A stretch of 64,000 bases of DNA from Bog-793 sp963803025 (lineage in GTDB: Bacteria > Actinomycetota > Acidimicrobiia > Acidimicrobiales > Bog-793), in assembly GCA_963803025.1 (NCBI GenBank), contig CAWDKZ010000004.1, positions 62,001 to 126,000 of the forward strand, given 5' to 3'. The translations under genes were made by a program, and so were the position numbers. Under the pieces are notes generated by a model, which was not told the origin of the DNA, made no database searches, and saw only the letters and a program-made list of their open reading frames with translations. How positions within the stretch are numbered: the stretch's first letter is position 1; each line of letters begins with the position of its first letter. This document shows positions 9,325 to 18,367 of this stretch, piece by piece.

Positions 9325-10686
9325 TCACCGTGTCCGGTGCTCCTTCGGTGCTGCGTCCCCGGACGCGGCGTCGTGCCGTAGGCCTCGCAGGGCCGCCAGC
9401 CGCCGGGCGATCTCGGCCTCAGCGCCGTGCTCGGACGGCTCGTAGTAGCGCCGTCCGACGAGCTCGGCCGGGAGGTAGTCGGCTGCGACCCAGCCACGCG
9501 GGTCATCGTGAGGATACTCGTAGCCGACGCCGTGCCCGAGCGACTCCGCCCCGGGGTAGTTCGACCCGCGCAGCCGCGCCGGCACGTCGCCCAACGGGCC
9601 GTTCTCGACGTCGGACTGCGCCGCCCAGAGCGCGACCGCGGCGCGGTTCGACTTCGGCGCCGTGGCGAGGTAGACGACCGCCTCGGCGAGGTTGAGCGCC
9701 GCCTCCGGCAGTCCCACCCGGTCGAGCGCCGCCGCGGCCGCCTCGGCGACGACGAGGGCGAGCGGGTCCGCCGTCCCGACGTCCTCGCTCGACAGGATGA
9801 CGAGCCGGCGCGCGACGAAGCGCGGGTCCTCGCCCGCGGCGAGCAGACGCGCGAGCCAGTAGACCCCGGCGTCCGGGTCCGAGCCGCGCACGGACTTGAT
9901 GAGCGCGCTGATGAGGTCGTAGTGGGCGTCGCGCCCGTGGCGGATGGCGCGGGTCGTCCTCGCCGCCTCGACGTCCGCCCGGCCGATCACCACCTCGTCG
10001 TCCGCCCGGGCGTGGGCGACGGCGATCGCGATCTCGAGCGTCGTCAGCATCGTCCGGGCGTCGCCGTCGGCGAGATCGCAGCACGCGTCGAGGGCGTCGG
10101 CGTCGATCGTCGCGTGCTCGAGGCTCGCGGCCCGCTGGCCGAGCGCGGCGAGGTCGTCGTGGCCGATCGGGTCGAAGCGCCACAGCGTCGAGCGCGACAG
10201 CAGCGGCGACGTCAGCGAGAAGAACGGGTTCTCCGTCGTCGCGCCGATCAGCACGACGACGCCCTCCTCGACCCCCGGCAGGAGCGCGTCCTGCTGGGCG
10301 CGCGAGAAGCGGTGGATCTCGTCGAGGAAAAGGATCGTGCCCCGCCCCGTCGTGCCGAGCTCGCGCCGCGCCGCCTCGAGGGTCTCGCGGATGTCCTTCA
10401 CCCCGGCCGCGGTCGCCGAGAGCTGGACGAAGACCTTGGCCGAGGCAGCCGCCACGATGCGGGCGAGCGTCGTCTTGCCCGAGCCCGCCGGGCCGAAGAA
10501 CACCGCCGAGGACAGTCGGTCCGCCTCGATGAGCGCCCGCAGGGTCGCGCCGGCGCCGACGAGGTGGGTCTGCCCGACGAACTCCCCGAGCGTTGTCGGC
10601 CGCATCCGCGTCGCGAGCGGCGCCGTGCGGGACAACTCCTCGGCTGCCGCGGCGTCGAACAGGTCGGAGTGCGGTCGCTGCGCCAT
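9325..10686 (-). CDS. rarA: Replication-associated recombination AAA+ ATPase RarA (MgsA)
   Basis: Clamp-loader-like ATPase of 453 residues acting at stalled replication forks. Order: N-terminal MRPTTLGEFVGQTHLVG, Walker A GPAGSGKTT (65-73), Walker B ILFLDEIHRF (117-126), sensor 1 GATTENPFF, then SLLSR, and the C-terminal tetramerisation part with LARLLAAGEDPRFVARR and NLAEAVVYLATAPKSN. It sits 19 bases after aspS and four bases before alaS. The same neighbours surround rarA in many actinobacteria. Confidence 0.95.
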   Translation of the reverse strand: MAQRPHSDLFDAAAAEELSRTAPLATRMRPTTLGEFVGQTHLVGAGATLRALIEADRLSSAVFFGPAGSGKTTLARIVAAASAKVFVQLSATAAGVKDIRETLEAARRELGTTGRGTILFLDEIHRFSRAQQDALLPGVEEGVVVLIGATTENPFFSLTSPLLSRSTLWRFDPIGHDDLAALGQRAASLEHATIDADALDACCDLADGDARTMLTTLEIAIAVAHARADDEVVIGRADVEAARTTRAIRHGRDAHYDLISALIKSVRGSDPDAGVYWLARLLAAGEDPRFVARRLVILSSEDVGTADPLALVVAEAAAAALDRVGLPEAALNLAEAVVYLATAPKSNRAAVALWAAQSDVENGPLGDVPARLRGSNYPGAESLGHGVGYEYPHDDPRGWVAADYLPAELVGRRYYEPSEHGAEAEIARRLAALRGLRHDAASGDAAPKEHRTR

Positions 10687-10705
10687 CGCCGACGCGCCCG
10701 CGCGC

Positions 10706-12502
10706 CTAGCTCGCCCCCGTCGTCCCGGGCGGCGCCGCCGGCTCGACCGCGCGGTCCGCGACGACGCGCAGGCCGAGCTCGCCCAGCCGCGTCGGCGTGA
10801 GCGCGAGCGGCCCGCCGGTCATCGGGTCCGACCCGGACTGGGTCTTCGGGAAGGCGATCACCTCGCGGATGTTCTCCTCGCCGGCGAGGATGGCGACGAA
10901 CCGGTCGAGGCCGACGGCAAACCCGCCGTGCGGCGGTCCGCCGTAGCGGTAGGCGTCGAGCAGGAACCCGAAGCGGGACTCGGCGTCGGCGGCCGAGATG
11001 CCGAGCGCCCGGAAGATCCGCCGCTGCAGCTCGGGCCGGTGGATCCGGATCGACCCGGAGCCGAGCTCCCAGCCGTTCAAGACGAGGTCGTAGGAGTGCG
11101 CCCGCACGCTGAACGGGTCGGTCTCCATCTTCCCCAGGTCCTCGAGATACGGCATCGTGAACGGGTGGTGGGCGGCCTGCGGGTTACCCTCCTCGTCGAC
11201 CCCGTCGAAGAGCGGGAAGTCGACGACCCAGCAGAAGCTGAGCGGCCCGCCGCTCGTCGCCGGGCGACCGAGCTCGAGTCGAAGCTGGCCAAGCACCTCG
11301 CAGGCGCGGCGGTGCTCGCCGGCGACGATCAGCACGAGATCGCCGGCCGCGACCCGCCCCGCCGTGACGATGGCGGCGAGCTCGGCCGGCGAAAGGAACT
11401 TCGCCGCCGGGCTGTCGAGCGCGACCGGGTCCCCGGCGGCGCGCAGCCAGACGAGGCCCTCGGCGCCGAGCGACTTCGCCCTGGCGACGAGCTCGTCGAG
11501 GCGCGCCCGGCTGAGGCCGGTTCCGCCCGGCACGACGATCGCCTTCACGGCCGGGGCGCGCAGGGCCTTGAACTCGGAGTCGGCGAGGGCGGCGGCGAGA
11601 TCGACGAGTTCCATCCCGAAGCGCACGTCGGGTTTGTCGGTCCCGTAGCGGTCGAGGGCGACGGCCCAGGTCATCCGGGCGAACTCCCCGGGGCGCTCGC
11701 CGGTCGCGGCCTCGGCCGCCTCGCCCATCGCTTCCGTGACGAAGCCGAGGATCTCGTCCTGGCCCACGAAGCTCGCCTCCACGTCGAGCTGGGTGAACTC
11801 GAACTGCCGGTCGGCGCGCAGGTCCTCGTCCCGCAGGCAGCGCGCGATCTGGTAGTAGCGGTCGAAGCCGCCGATCATCGTCAGCTGTTTGGCGATCTGG
11901 GGGCTCTGGGGCAACGCGTAGAACAGGCCGTGCTGCAACCGCGACGGCACGACGAACTCGCGCGCCCCCTCCGGCGTCGGGGTCCACAGCAGCGGCGTCT
12001 CGATCTCGACGAATCCCTGGCGTTCCATCGACCGGCGGATCGCCGAGTTCACAACGGCGCGCAGCCGCAGGTTCGCCTGCATCCGGTCGGTCCGCATGTC
12101 GATGTACCGGTAGCGCAGCCGGAGGGGCTCCTCCGTCTCGGCCCGCTCGTCTAGCGAGAACGGCACCGGCTCGCACGTCGCCAGGGTCTCGACGGCGCAG
12201 TCGCCGAGCTCGATCTCGCCGGTCGCGAGCGCCGGGTTCGCCGTCCCCTCCGGACGGACGCGCACCGTGCCCGTCACGCGCACGACGTACTCGGGTCGGA
12301 TGGCGTGGGCGCGTTCGACGACGCACTGGACGACGCCCGTGTGGTCGCGCACGTCGAGGAAGGCGAGGTGCTCGCCGTGCTCGCGCCGGCGCGCCACCCA
12401 GCCGCAGACCGAGACCTCGCGGCCCGCGTCGGCGGGCCGCAGGACGCCGCAGTAGTGCGTGCGCAGGCCGAGCCCGACGGGCGCTTCACCGATCCCGGTC
12501 AC
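10706..12502 (-). CDS. aspS: Aspartyl-tRNA synthetase (bacterial type)
   Basis: 598 residues. The N-terminal OB-fold anticodon domain has the GWVARRREHGEHLAFLDVRD signature. The class II core has motif 2 around RCLRDEDLRADRQFEFTQLD. The large bacterial GAD insertion follows, and motif 3 is GFAVGLDRFVAILAGEENIR. GTG 12502 overlaps the hisS stop (GTGA), which fixes the start. I cannot tell a discriminating enzyme from a non-discriminating one that also charges tRNA-Asn, because no asnS or gatCAB is in view. Confidence 0.95.
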   Translation of the reverse strand: MTGIGEAPVGLGLRTHYCGVLRPADAGREVSVCGWVARRREHGEHLAFLDVRDHTGVVQCVVERAHAIRPEYVVRVTGTVRVRPEGTANPALATGEIELGDCAVETLATCEPVPFSLDERAETEEPLRLRYRYIDMRTDRMQANLRLRAVVNSAIRRSMERQGFVEIETPLLWTPTPEGAREFVVPSRLQHGLFYALPQSPQIAKQLTMIGGFDRYYQIARCLRDEDLRADRQFEFTQLDVEASFVGQDEILGFVTEAMGEAAEAATGERPGEFARMTWAVALDRYGTDKPDVRFGMELVDLAAALADSEFKALRAPAVKAIVVPGGTGLSRARLDELVARAKSLGAEGLVWLRAAGDPVALDSPAAKFLSPAELAAIVTAGRVAAGDLVLIVAGEHRRACEVLGQLRLELGRPATSGGPLSFCWVVDFPLFDGVDEEGNPQAAHHPFTMPYLEDLGKMETDPFSVRAHSYDLVLNGWELGSGSIRIHRPELQRRIFRALGISAADAESRFGFLLDAYRYGGPPHGGFAVGLDRFVAILAGEENIREVIAFPKTQSGSDPMTGGPLALTPTRLGELGLRVVADRAVEPAAPPGTTGAS

Positions 12503-13761
12503 GAGACCCACCTCCGGATCGCGGCCTCGAGCCCGGCGAGCTCGACGGATTCCTGGCGTCCCGCGCCCGGGCCGCGCAGCGCGCGCAGCGTCACCGTGCC
12601 CGCGGCGAGCTCGTCGGCCCCGACGATGACGGCGAGCCGGGCCTGGCCGCGGTCGGCGAGGCGGAGCTGGGCCTTCAGCGACCGGCCGCCGAAGGCACGG
12701 TCGGCGGCGATCCCCGCGCCCCGCAGCCTCGCCGTAAGGTCGCGGGCCGCGGACCCGTCGACGAGGTCGACGACGTACACGTCGACCGCGTCGGTCACCT
12801 CGCCGAGGACGTGTTCGAGCTCGCAGGCGAGGAGCACGCGCTCGATGCCGCACCCGAAGCCGATCCCCGGCGTCTCCTTGCCGCCGAGCGCGGCGACGAG
12901 CTTGTCGTAGCGGCCGCCGCCGAGCACGACGTTCTGCGCCGCGGGAAGCGCCGGCGAGGAGAACTCGAAGGTCGTGCGCGTGTAGTAGTCGAACCCCCGC
13001 ACGAGGAACTCGTCGGCCGCCCAGCGGATGCCCAGCGCGCCGAGGCCCGCGGTCACCCGCCCGAGATGGGCGCGGCACGGCGCGCAGAGCGCGTCCGACA
13101 GCCGGGGTGCCCCCTCGTGCAGCGCCACGCAGCCCGGGTCCTTGCAGTCGAGCACGCGCAGCGGGTTCGTCGTCCAGCGGTGGGCGTGCTCGGCGCAGAG
13201 CTCGGCCTCGTGGGCGGCGAGGTAGACCGTGAGCGCCAGGCGGTAGGCGGGCAGACAGGCGTCGTCGCCCATCGAGTTCACCTTGAGCTCGACCCCGCGC
13301 AGCCCGAGCGAGGCGAGGAAGGCGGCCCCGCAGGCGATCACCTCGACGTCGAGGTCGGGGTCGGTGCTGCCGATCGCCTCCACGCCGAGCTGGTGGTGCT
13401 GGCGGTACCGCCCGGCCTGGGGCCGTTCGTAGCGGAAGGCCGGCGTCGCGTACCAGACTTTCCACGGCACCGGCGGGTGGTGCTGGACGAAGGCGCGCAC
13501 GACCGACGCTGTCCCCTCCGGCCGCAACGCGAGCAAGCGGTGTCCCTTGTCCTCGAACTCGTACATCTCTTTCTGCACGATGTCGGTGCCGACGCCGGCG
13601 CTGCGGCGGAAGACCTGCGCGTCCTCGATGAGCGGCGAGACGAGGAGCCCGTAGCCGGCGGTCCGCGCGAGCTCGGCGAAGCGGGCGACGACCATGGCAA
13701 AGCGCGCGCTCTCCGGTGGCAGGACGTCGCGCGTCCCCTTGGGCGCCTGGAAAGCGCTCAC
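12499..13761 (-). CDS. hisS: Histidyl-tRNA synthetase
   Basis: 420-residue class II synthetase. It opens with FQAPKGTRDVLPPESARF, followed by motif 2 (ALRPEGTASVVRAF and FRYERPQAGRYRQHHQLGVE), the histidine-specific VLGGGRYDKLVAALGG and GFGCGIERVLLA. The C-terminal anticodon-binding domain covers the last ~95 residues. The start codon is GTG overlapping the rel stop by four bases; the stop overlaps the aspS GTG. The rel-hisS-aspS order is a common actinobacterial arrangement, although the intervening peptidyl-prolyl isomerase and metallo-beta-lactamase genes often found there are absent. Confidence 0.96.
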   Translation of the reverse strand: MSAFQAPKGTRDVLPPESARFAMVVARFAELARTAGYGLLVSPLIEDAQVFRRSAGVGTDIVQKEMYEFEDKGHRLLALRPEGTASVVRAFVQHHPPVPWKVWYATPAFRYERPQAGRYRQHHQLGVEAIGSTDPDLDVEVIACGAAFLASLGLRGVELKVNSMGDDACLPAYRLALTVYLAAHEAELCAEHAHRWTTNPLRVLDCKDPGCVALHEGAPRLSDALCAPCRAHLGRVTAGLGALGIRWAADEFLVRGFDYYTRTTFEFSSPALPAAQNVVLGGGRYDKLVAALGGKETPGIGFGCGIERVLLACELEHVLGEVTDAVDVYVVDLVDGSAARDLTARLRGAGIAADRAFGGRSLKAQLRLADRGQARLAVIVGADELAAGTVTLRALRGPGAGRQESVELAGLEAAIRRWVS

Positions 13762-16043
13762 GAGTTGGCGGCGCGGAAGGACCTGCCCTTGCCAGGCAAC
13801 AGGCGGAAGGCGTCGTAGACGCCTTCGAGCCCTCGCAGCGACGCAAGGACCGAGTCAAGGTGCGCGCTGTCGGCGAGCTCGCACTCGAAACGCATGCTCG
13901 TCACCCTATCCGGCGCGGTCTCGGCGGAAACTGCGACGATGCCGACGTGGTGCTCGGCGAGGACGCGCGCGACGTCGGCGAGCAGCTCCGAGCGATCGAG
14001 CGCCTTCACCCCGATGCTCGCGGTGTGCAGCCCCACCTGGGCCGCGTCCCATTCGACCTCGACGAGCCGCTCCCGGTGCTCGCCGGCGAGCGAGAGGGCG
14101 TTCACGCAGTCGGCGCGGTGGACGGACACGCCGCGCCCGCGCGTCACGAAGCCGACGATCGGGTCGCCCGGCACCGGGGTGCAGCAGGCCGAGAGGCGCA
14201 CCAACATGTCGTCGAGCCCCTCGACGAACACGCCGGCGCTCGTCGATTCCCCGACCGCCGACCGCCTCGGCTGCAGGACGGTCGTCGGCAGCTGCTCCTC
14301 GCCCTCGCCGAGGATCTCGCGCCGCAGCCGCTGCACAACGGCGCGTGCCGAGAGGTGGCCCTCGCCGATCGCGGCGTAGAGCCCCTCGAGGTCGGCGTAC
14401 CCGAGCACGCTCGCCAGCCGCTCGAGCGCGCTCGAGTCGAACAGCCGGCGCACCGGGAGACCCTCCCGCCGCAGCTCCTTGGCGAGGTCGTCGCGACCGT
14501 TGTCGATCGCGTCCTCGCGGCGCTCCCGGGAGAACCACTGGCGGATCTTGTTGCGCGCCTTGGGCGAGACGACGATCTTCAGCCAGTCGTTCGACGGGCC
14601 CGCCGTGGCGAACTTTGAGGTGATGATCTCGACGGTGTCGCCCGACTGCAGCTTCGTCTCGATCGGCACGAGCTTCTCGTTCACGCGCGCGCCGACGCAG
14701 CGGTGGCCGACGTCGGTGTGGATCGCGTAGGCGAAGTCGATCGGCGTCGACCCCGTCGGCAGCGTGATGATCTCGCCTTTCGGCGTGAAGACGTAGACCT
14801 CGTCCTGTTCGAGGTCGAGCTTGAGGGTCTCGAGGAACTCGATCGGGTCGGGGGTCTCGCGTTCCCAGTCGACGATCCGTTGCAGCCACTGGATCTCGTC
14901 GGACGAGGACGCCTCCCCGGGGTGGGCGGCGTCCTCCTTGTAGCCCCAGTGGGCGGCGATGCCGTGCTCGGCGCGCAGGTGCATCGCCATCGTGCGGATC
15001 TGCACCTCGAGGGGCTTGCCGCGCGGGCCGACGACGGTGGTGTGGAGCGACTGGTAGAGGTTGAACTTCGGCGAGTTGATGTAGTCCTTGAAGCGGCCCT
15101 GCACCGGCGGCCACAGGGCGTGGACCGTGCCGAGGGCCTCCCAGCAGTCCTTGTCCGAGTCGACGATGACCCGGATCCCGACGAGGTCGTTGATCTCCTC
15201 GAACTCCTTGCCGCGCACGACCATCTTCTCGTAGATGCTCCAGAGGTGCTTCGGCCGGCCGGTGACGATGGCCTCGATGCCGAGCGCCTCCAAGCGGGCC
15301 TTCAGGACCTCGACGACCTCGGCGACCTCAAGCTCACGGCTCGGCGCCCGGGTCGCCACCATCTGGGCGATCTCCTCGTAGCGCTTCGGGTGGAGGGTGA
15401 AGAACGAGAGGTCCTCGAGCTGCCACTTGATCTCCTGGATGCCGAGGCGGTGCGCGAGCGGCGCGTAGATGTCGAGCGTCTGCTGGGCGATGCGGCGCTG
15501 CTTCCAATCGGGCATCACCGAGAGCGTGCGCATGTTGTGGAGCCGGTCGGCGAGCTTGATGACGAGGACGCGCCAGTCGTTCGCCATCGCGACGAGCATC
15601 TTGCGCACCGTCGCCGCCTGTTGGGCCTCCCGCGAGGAGAACTTCAGGCGGTCGAGCTTCGTCACGCCGTCGACGATCTCGGCGACGACGCTGCCGAACT
15701 CGGACTCGATCTCCGCGACGGTCACCGCCGTGTCCTCGACGACGTCGTGGAGGAGCGCGGCGACGACGCTCGTCGCGTCGAGACCGAGGTCGGCGACGAT
15801 CTGGGCCACGGCGATGGAGTGGGTGATGTACGGCTCGCCCGACAGGCGGCGCTGGCCTTCGTGGGCGCGGGAGGCGAGGGCGAAGCCGCGACGGACGATC
15901 GCGGTGTCGAGGCCCGGGTGGCGGTACGCCAGCGTCGAGATCAACGGCTCGATCGAGCTGACCGGCTCCGGCTTCTCGTCGATCCCGACGAGCAGCATCG
16001 GCGTGGTGAGGTGTTCCCGGTCGAGTGGGCCCACCGCGTCCAT
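13758..16043 (-). CDS. rel: Bifunctional (p)ppGpp synthetase/hydrolase, RelA/SpoT homologue
   Basis: Makes and degrades (p)ppGpp, controlling the stringent response at the ribosome. 761 residues. The N-terminal HD hydrolase has THSIAVAQIVAD and LLHDVVED (His99-Asp100). The synthetase domain contains EEINDLVGIRVIV and FKDYINSPKFNLYQSLHT. A TGS domain lies around residues 425-485, followed by helical/zinc-finger-like regions and a C-terminal ACT domain. Intact HD and synthetase blocks in the only such gene here suggest a bifunctional Rel. ATG 16043 is supported by a TACCCT box five bases upstream (leaderless). It is the first gene of the long operon down to 3518. Confidence 0.95.
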   Translation of the reverse strand: MDAVGPLDREHLTTPMLLVGIDEKPEPVSSIEPLISTLAYRHPGLDTAIVRRGFALASRAHEGQRRLSGEPYITHSIAVAQIVADLGLDATSVVAALLHDVVEDTAVTVAEIESEFGSVVAEIVDGVTKLDRLKFSSREAQQAATVRKMLVAMANDWRVLVIKLADRLHNMRTLSVMPDWKQRRIAQQTLDIYAPLAHRLGIQEIKWQLEDLSFFTLHPKRYEEIAQMVATRAPSRELEVAEVVEVLKARLEALGIEAIVTGRPKHLWSIYEKMVVRGKEFEEINDLVGIRVIVDSDKDCWEALGTVHALWPPVQGRFKDYINSPKFNLYQSLHTTVVGPRGKPLEVQIRTMAMHLRAEHGIAAHWGYKEDAAHPGEASSSDEIQWLQRIVDWERETPDPIEFLETLKLDLEQDEVYVFTPKGEIITLPTGSTPIDFAYAIHTDVGHRCVGARVNEKLVPIETKLQSGDTVEIITSKFATAGPSNDWLKIVVSPKARNKIRQWFSRERREDAIDNGRDDLAKELRREGLPVRRLFDSSALERLASVLGYADLEGLYAAIGEGHLSARAVVQRLRREILGEGEEQLPTTVLQPRRSAVGESTSAGVFVEGLDDMLVRLSACCTPVPGDPIVGFVTRGRGVSVHRADCVNALSLAGEHRERLVEVEWDAAQVGLHTASIGVKALDRSELLADVARVLAEHHVGIVAVSAETAPDRVTSMRFECELADSAHLDSVLASLRGLEGVYDAFRLLPGKGRSFRAANS

Positions 16044-16054
16044 GACACAGGGTA
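16044..16054 (-). promoter_or_regulatory. Leaderless promoter of the rel-hisS-aspS-rarA-alaS operon
   Basis: TACCCT (16054-16049) matches TAnnnT and is followed by five bases and then the rel ATG. Transcription from this box would start at or next to the ATG. No convincing -35 hexamer is seen. This would be the main promoter for at least nine downstream genes. Confidence 0.5.
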
Positions 16055-16126
16055 CCGTCGCCGACCTGGTCACGTCGGCGCATCGCGGGGCCGACCTGGT
16101 CGTTTGGGTCCGGCCCCGCACCGCGA

Positions 16127-17479
16127 TCAGCCGGGCGCCACGGGCGCGACGCCACCGGCGAGGACGGCGGGGCTGGGCGCCAACGAGTGGTCCAGGCCGG
16201 CTGCCGCCGGCGGCGCGGGGACCATCCCCTCGAGCAGGTAGGCCCAGACGAAGAGGTTCGCCGGGTACATGAGGTAGCCGAAGCGCGTCGCCGGCGCGAG
16301 CAGCGTCGCCAGCAGCATCGCCCACGCCGTGAAGCGCACGACGGCCGCCGGGGTCCGTGGCGTCCAGCGGCGCAGGCCGTAGGCGACGAGGGCGAGCCCG
16401 ATCACGACGAGCACCGCGGTGACGAGCCGGCGGTGATCGGGGAACGTCGTGACGAGCACCTGGCCGAGGAGCGGACTCGCCGCCGGGGACTTCACCGAGG
16501 TGAGACCCAGGGGGAAGCGGATCACGTTCTCGACGAACGCCCCAGGGCTCGTCACGAAACCGACGCCGATCACCGGGACGGCGATGAGCGCGACCGCGGC
16601 CGCGAAGCGCAGCGCCGCCGGACGGTCGTCCCGGTCCCGGACGGCGAGCAGCAGGAGCACGATCACCGGCCAGGCGGTGAACTTCAGCGTCGCCGCGCAG
16701 CCGAGGACGAGGCCCGCCGGCACGGGTCGTCGTTTCGCCACGAGCACGAGGCCCGCCAGCATGAGCGCGAGGACAGGCAGGTCGTCGCCGCCCGTCACCA
16801 TCGGCAACGCCCCCGACGGCAGGAGCACGAGGAACTGCAGCGCCCGCCCGCGGCGGCCGACCGTCGCGGAGCCGCTGAGAAGCGCGATCGCCGCGACGAC
16901 AAGGGTGAACCCGGCGAGGGTGACGCGGGCGTCGGTCAGCTCGGCCGGTATCGCCGCGGCGTTGGCGAGGCCGAAAGGCGCCATGCCCGGCAGGTAGGGG
17001 TAGAAGGAGTTGGCGTCGATCGACTTCGCGTCCGAGCGGGGCGAGACGCCGACCGTCACCGGGTGGTCGAGGTACGGGCTCTTGCCGTCGGCGAGCCGGT
17101 CACCGGCACGTTCGACCACGGCGACCTCGGATTGCGCGTTCGCGCCGGGACGCGCCTCGGCCCGCCAGATGAGCTCGCAGACGAGCGGGACGACGACCGC
17201 CCCGACGATGACGCCGGCGACGACGAGGCGCCGCGCCAGGCCGACCGACGACGCGGGCAGCGCGCCCCGGCGAGAGCCCACCGCCACGGCGGCACAGACC
17301 ACGGTCCCGATGCCGTAGGCGACGGCCGCCATCTGGCCCCACTCCCGGTAGTCGGCCGAGACCGCGACGGCGGCGGTCGCGACGGCGAACACCGTCGCGC
17401 ACAGATAGAGGAAGGTGTCCTTCTCGATCGGAGCCCATGACATGGCCCGCCGGTACGCCGACAGGACAGCGCTCCGCAT
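16127..17479 (-). CDS. Polytopic membrane glycosyltransferase, GT87/DUF2029-like
   Basis: About 450 residues with roughly ten hydrophobic segments, an early loop with acidic residues, and internal blocks typical of polyprenyl-phosphate mannosyltransferase-like GT-C proteins (for example YPYLPGMAPFGLANAAAI, GGDDLPVLALMLAGLVL and LGCAATLKFTAWPVIVLLLL). By family such proteins transfer sugars from polyprenyl carriers on the outer membrane face; the substrate here is unknown. ATG 17479 is preferred over an in-frame ATG at 17443 because TACGAT lies seven bases before it. It ends 83 bases before rel and may partly cotranscribe with it. Confidence 0.7.
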   Translation of the reverse strand: MRSAVLSAYRRAMSWAPIEKDTFLYLCATVFAVATAAVAVSADYREWGQMAAVAYGIGTVVCAAVAVGSRRGALPASSVGLARRLVVAGVIVGAVVVPLVCELIWRAEARPGANAQSEVAVVERAGDRLADGKSPYLDHPVTVGVSPRSDAKSIDANSFYPYLPGMAPFGLANAAAIPAELTDARVTLAGFTLVVAAIALLSGSATVGRRGRALQFLVLLPSGALPMVTGGDDLPVLALMLAGLVLVAKRRPVPAGLVLGCAATLKFTAWPVIVLLLLAVRDRDDRPAALRFAAAVALIAVPVIGVGFVTSPGAFVENVIRFPLGLTSVKSPAASPLLGQVLVTTFPDHRRLVTAVLVVIGLALVAYGLRRWTPRTPAAVVRFTAWAMLLATLLAPATRFGYLMYPANLFVWAYLLEGMVPAPPAAAGLDHSLAPSPAVLAGGVAPVAPG

Positions 17480-17492
17480 CGAGCGAATCGTA
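17480..17492 (-). promoter_or_regulatory. Leaderless -10 box of the GT87-like gene
   Basis: TACGAT (17492-17487) stands seven bases before ATG 17479 on the minus strand, the same spacing as in ppk1. No clear -35 element is visible. Confidence 0.4.
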
Positions 17493-17539
17493 CTCTCGGG
17501 GCCCTCCGGCCCCGCCACGTCAGGGCCGGCGCGCACCGC

Positions 17540-17564
17540 CCCGCCCCCGGTGACCGGAGGCGGG
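17540..17564 (-). terminator. Hairpin after the first peroxiredoxin gene
   Basis: An 11-bp stem with one mismatch and a three-base loop (arms 17540-17550 and 17554-17564) lies 32 bases past the stop of the 17597-18232 gene and before the GT87-like start. There is no T-run, so it is a hairpin of terminator type but not a classical rho-independent terminator. Confidence 0.45.
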
Positions 17565-17596
17565 ACTCGGCGCCACGAGAGGTCGGGCGGACCCGC

Positions 17597-18232
17597 TCAG
17601 CGGTTCGGTTGCGGGGTGTAGCGCAGGTACTTCTTAACCGCCTTGAAACCCTTCGGGAACTTCGTCTTGGCGTCCTCGTCCGACACCGCCGGCACGATGA
17701 TCACGTCCTCGCCGTCTTTCCAGTTCACCGGCGTCGCGACCGAGTAGCTCGCGCTGAGCTGGAGCGAGTCGAGGACCCGCAGGATCTCCGCGAAGTTCCT
17801 TCCCGTCGACGCCGGGTAGGTGATCATCAGCTTGACCTTCTTGTCCGGGCCGATGACGAACACCGACCGGACCGTGAGCGTGTTGTCGGCGTTCGGATGG
17901 ATCATCCCGTAGAGGTCGGCGACCTTGCGATCGGGGTCCCCGAGCAGCGGGTAGTTCAGCGCCTGGCCGGTGACGTCCTTGATGTCGGCGACCCAGCCCT
18001 CGTGAGAGGACACCGGATCGACCGACACGCCGAGGACCTTCGTGTTGCGCTTGTCGAACTCGCCCTTCAGCCGGGCGACCTCACCAAGCTCGGTCGTGCA
18101 CACCGGCGTGAAGTCCTTCGGGTGCGAGAAGAGAATCCCCCAGCTCTGGCCGAGGTAGTCGTAGAGCGTGATTTCCCCTTCGGTCGAATCGGCCGTGAAG
18201 TTCGGGGCAATATCGCCTAGCTGCAGTGCCAT
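17597..18232 (-). CDS. 1-Cys peroxiredoxin (Prx6 type), copy 1
   Basis: Thiol peroxidase of 211 residues. The peroxidatic Cys45 lies in FSHPKDFTPVCTTE, the Prx6-subgroup form of the active site. The extended C-terminal dimerisation region with TPVNWKDGEDVIIVPAVSDE is characteristic of 1-Cys Prx6 rather than AhpC, and no resolving Cys is seen. A strong ribosome site (GAAGGAG) precedes the ATG. The neighbouring gene 18368-19003 is a clear tandem paralogue with the same length and motifs. Likely role: detoxifying H2O2 or lipid peroxides in the cytoplasm. The reductant is unknown. Confidence 0.93.
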   Translation of the reverse strand: MALQLGDIAPNFTADSTEGEITLYDYLGQSWGILFSHPKDFTPVCTTELGEVARLKGEFDKRNTKVLGVSVDPVSSHEGWVADIKDVTGQALNYPLLGDPDRKVADLYGMIHPNADNTLTVRSVFVIGPDKKVKLMITYPASTGRNFAEILRVLDSLQLSASYSVATPVNWKDGEDVIIVPAVSDEDAKTKFPKGFKAVKKYLRYTPQPNR

Positions 18233-18367
18233 CTCCTTCTTCCTGTTCCAATCCGGCGGCGCGCACGGCGCTCACCACGGTGTCGGTTGTGTGCGGCGGC
18301 GAGCCTAACGGCGTCGCAGAAAAACCCGACTAAGTCGATCGCTTCGATTGCACACGGCAGCGAGCGC

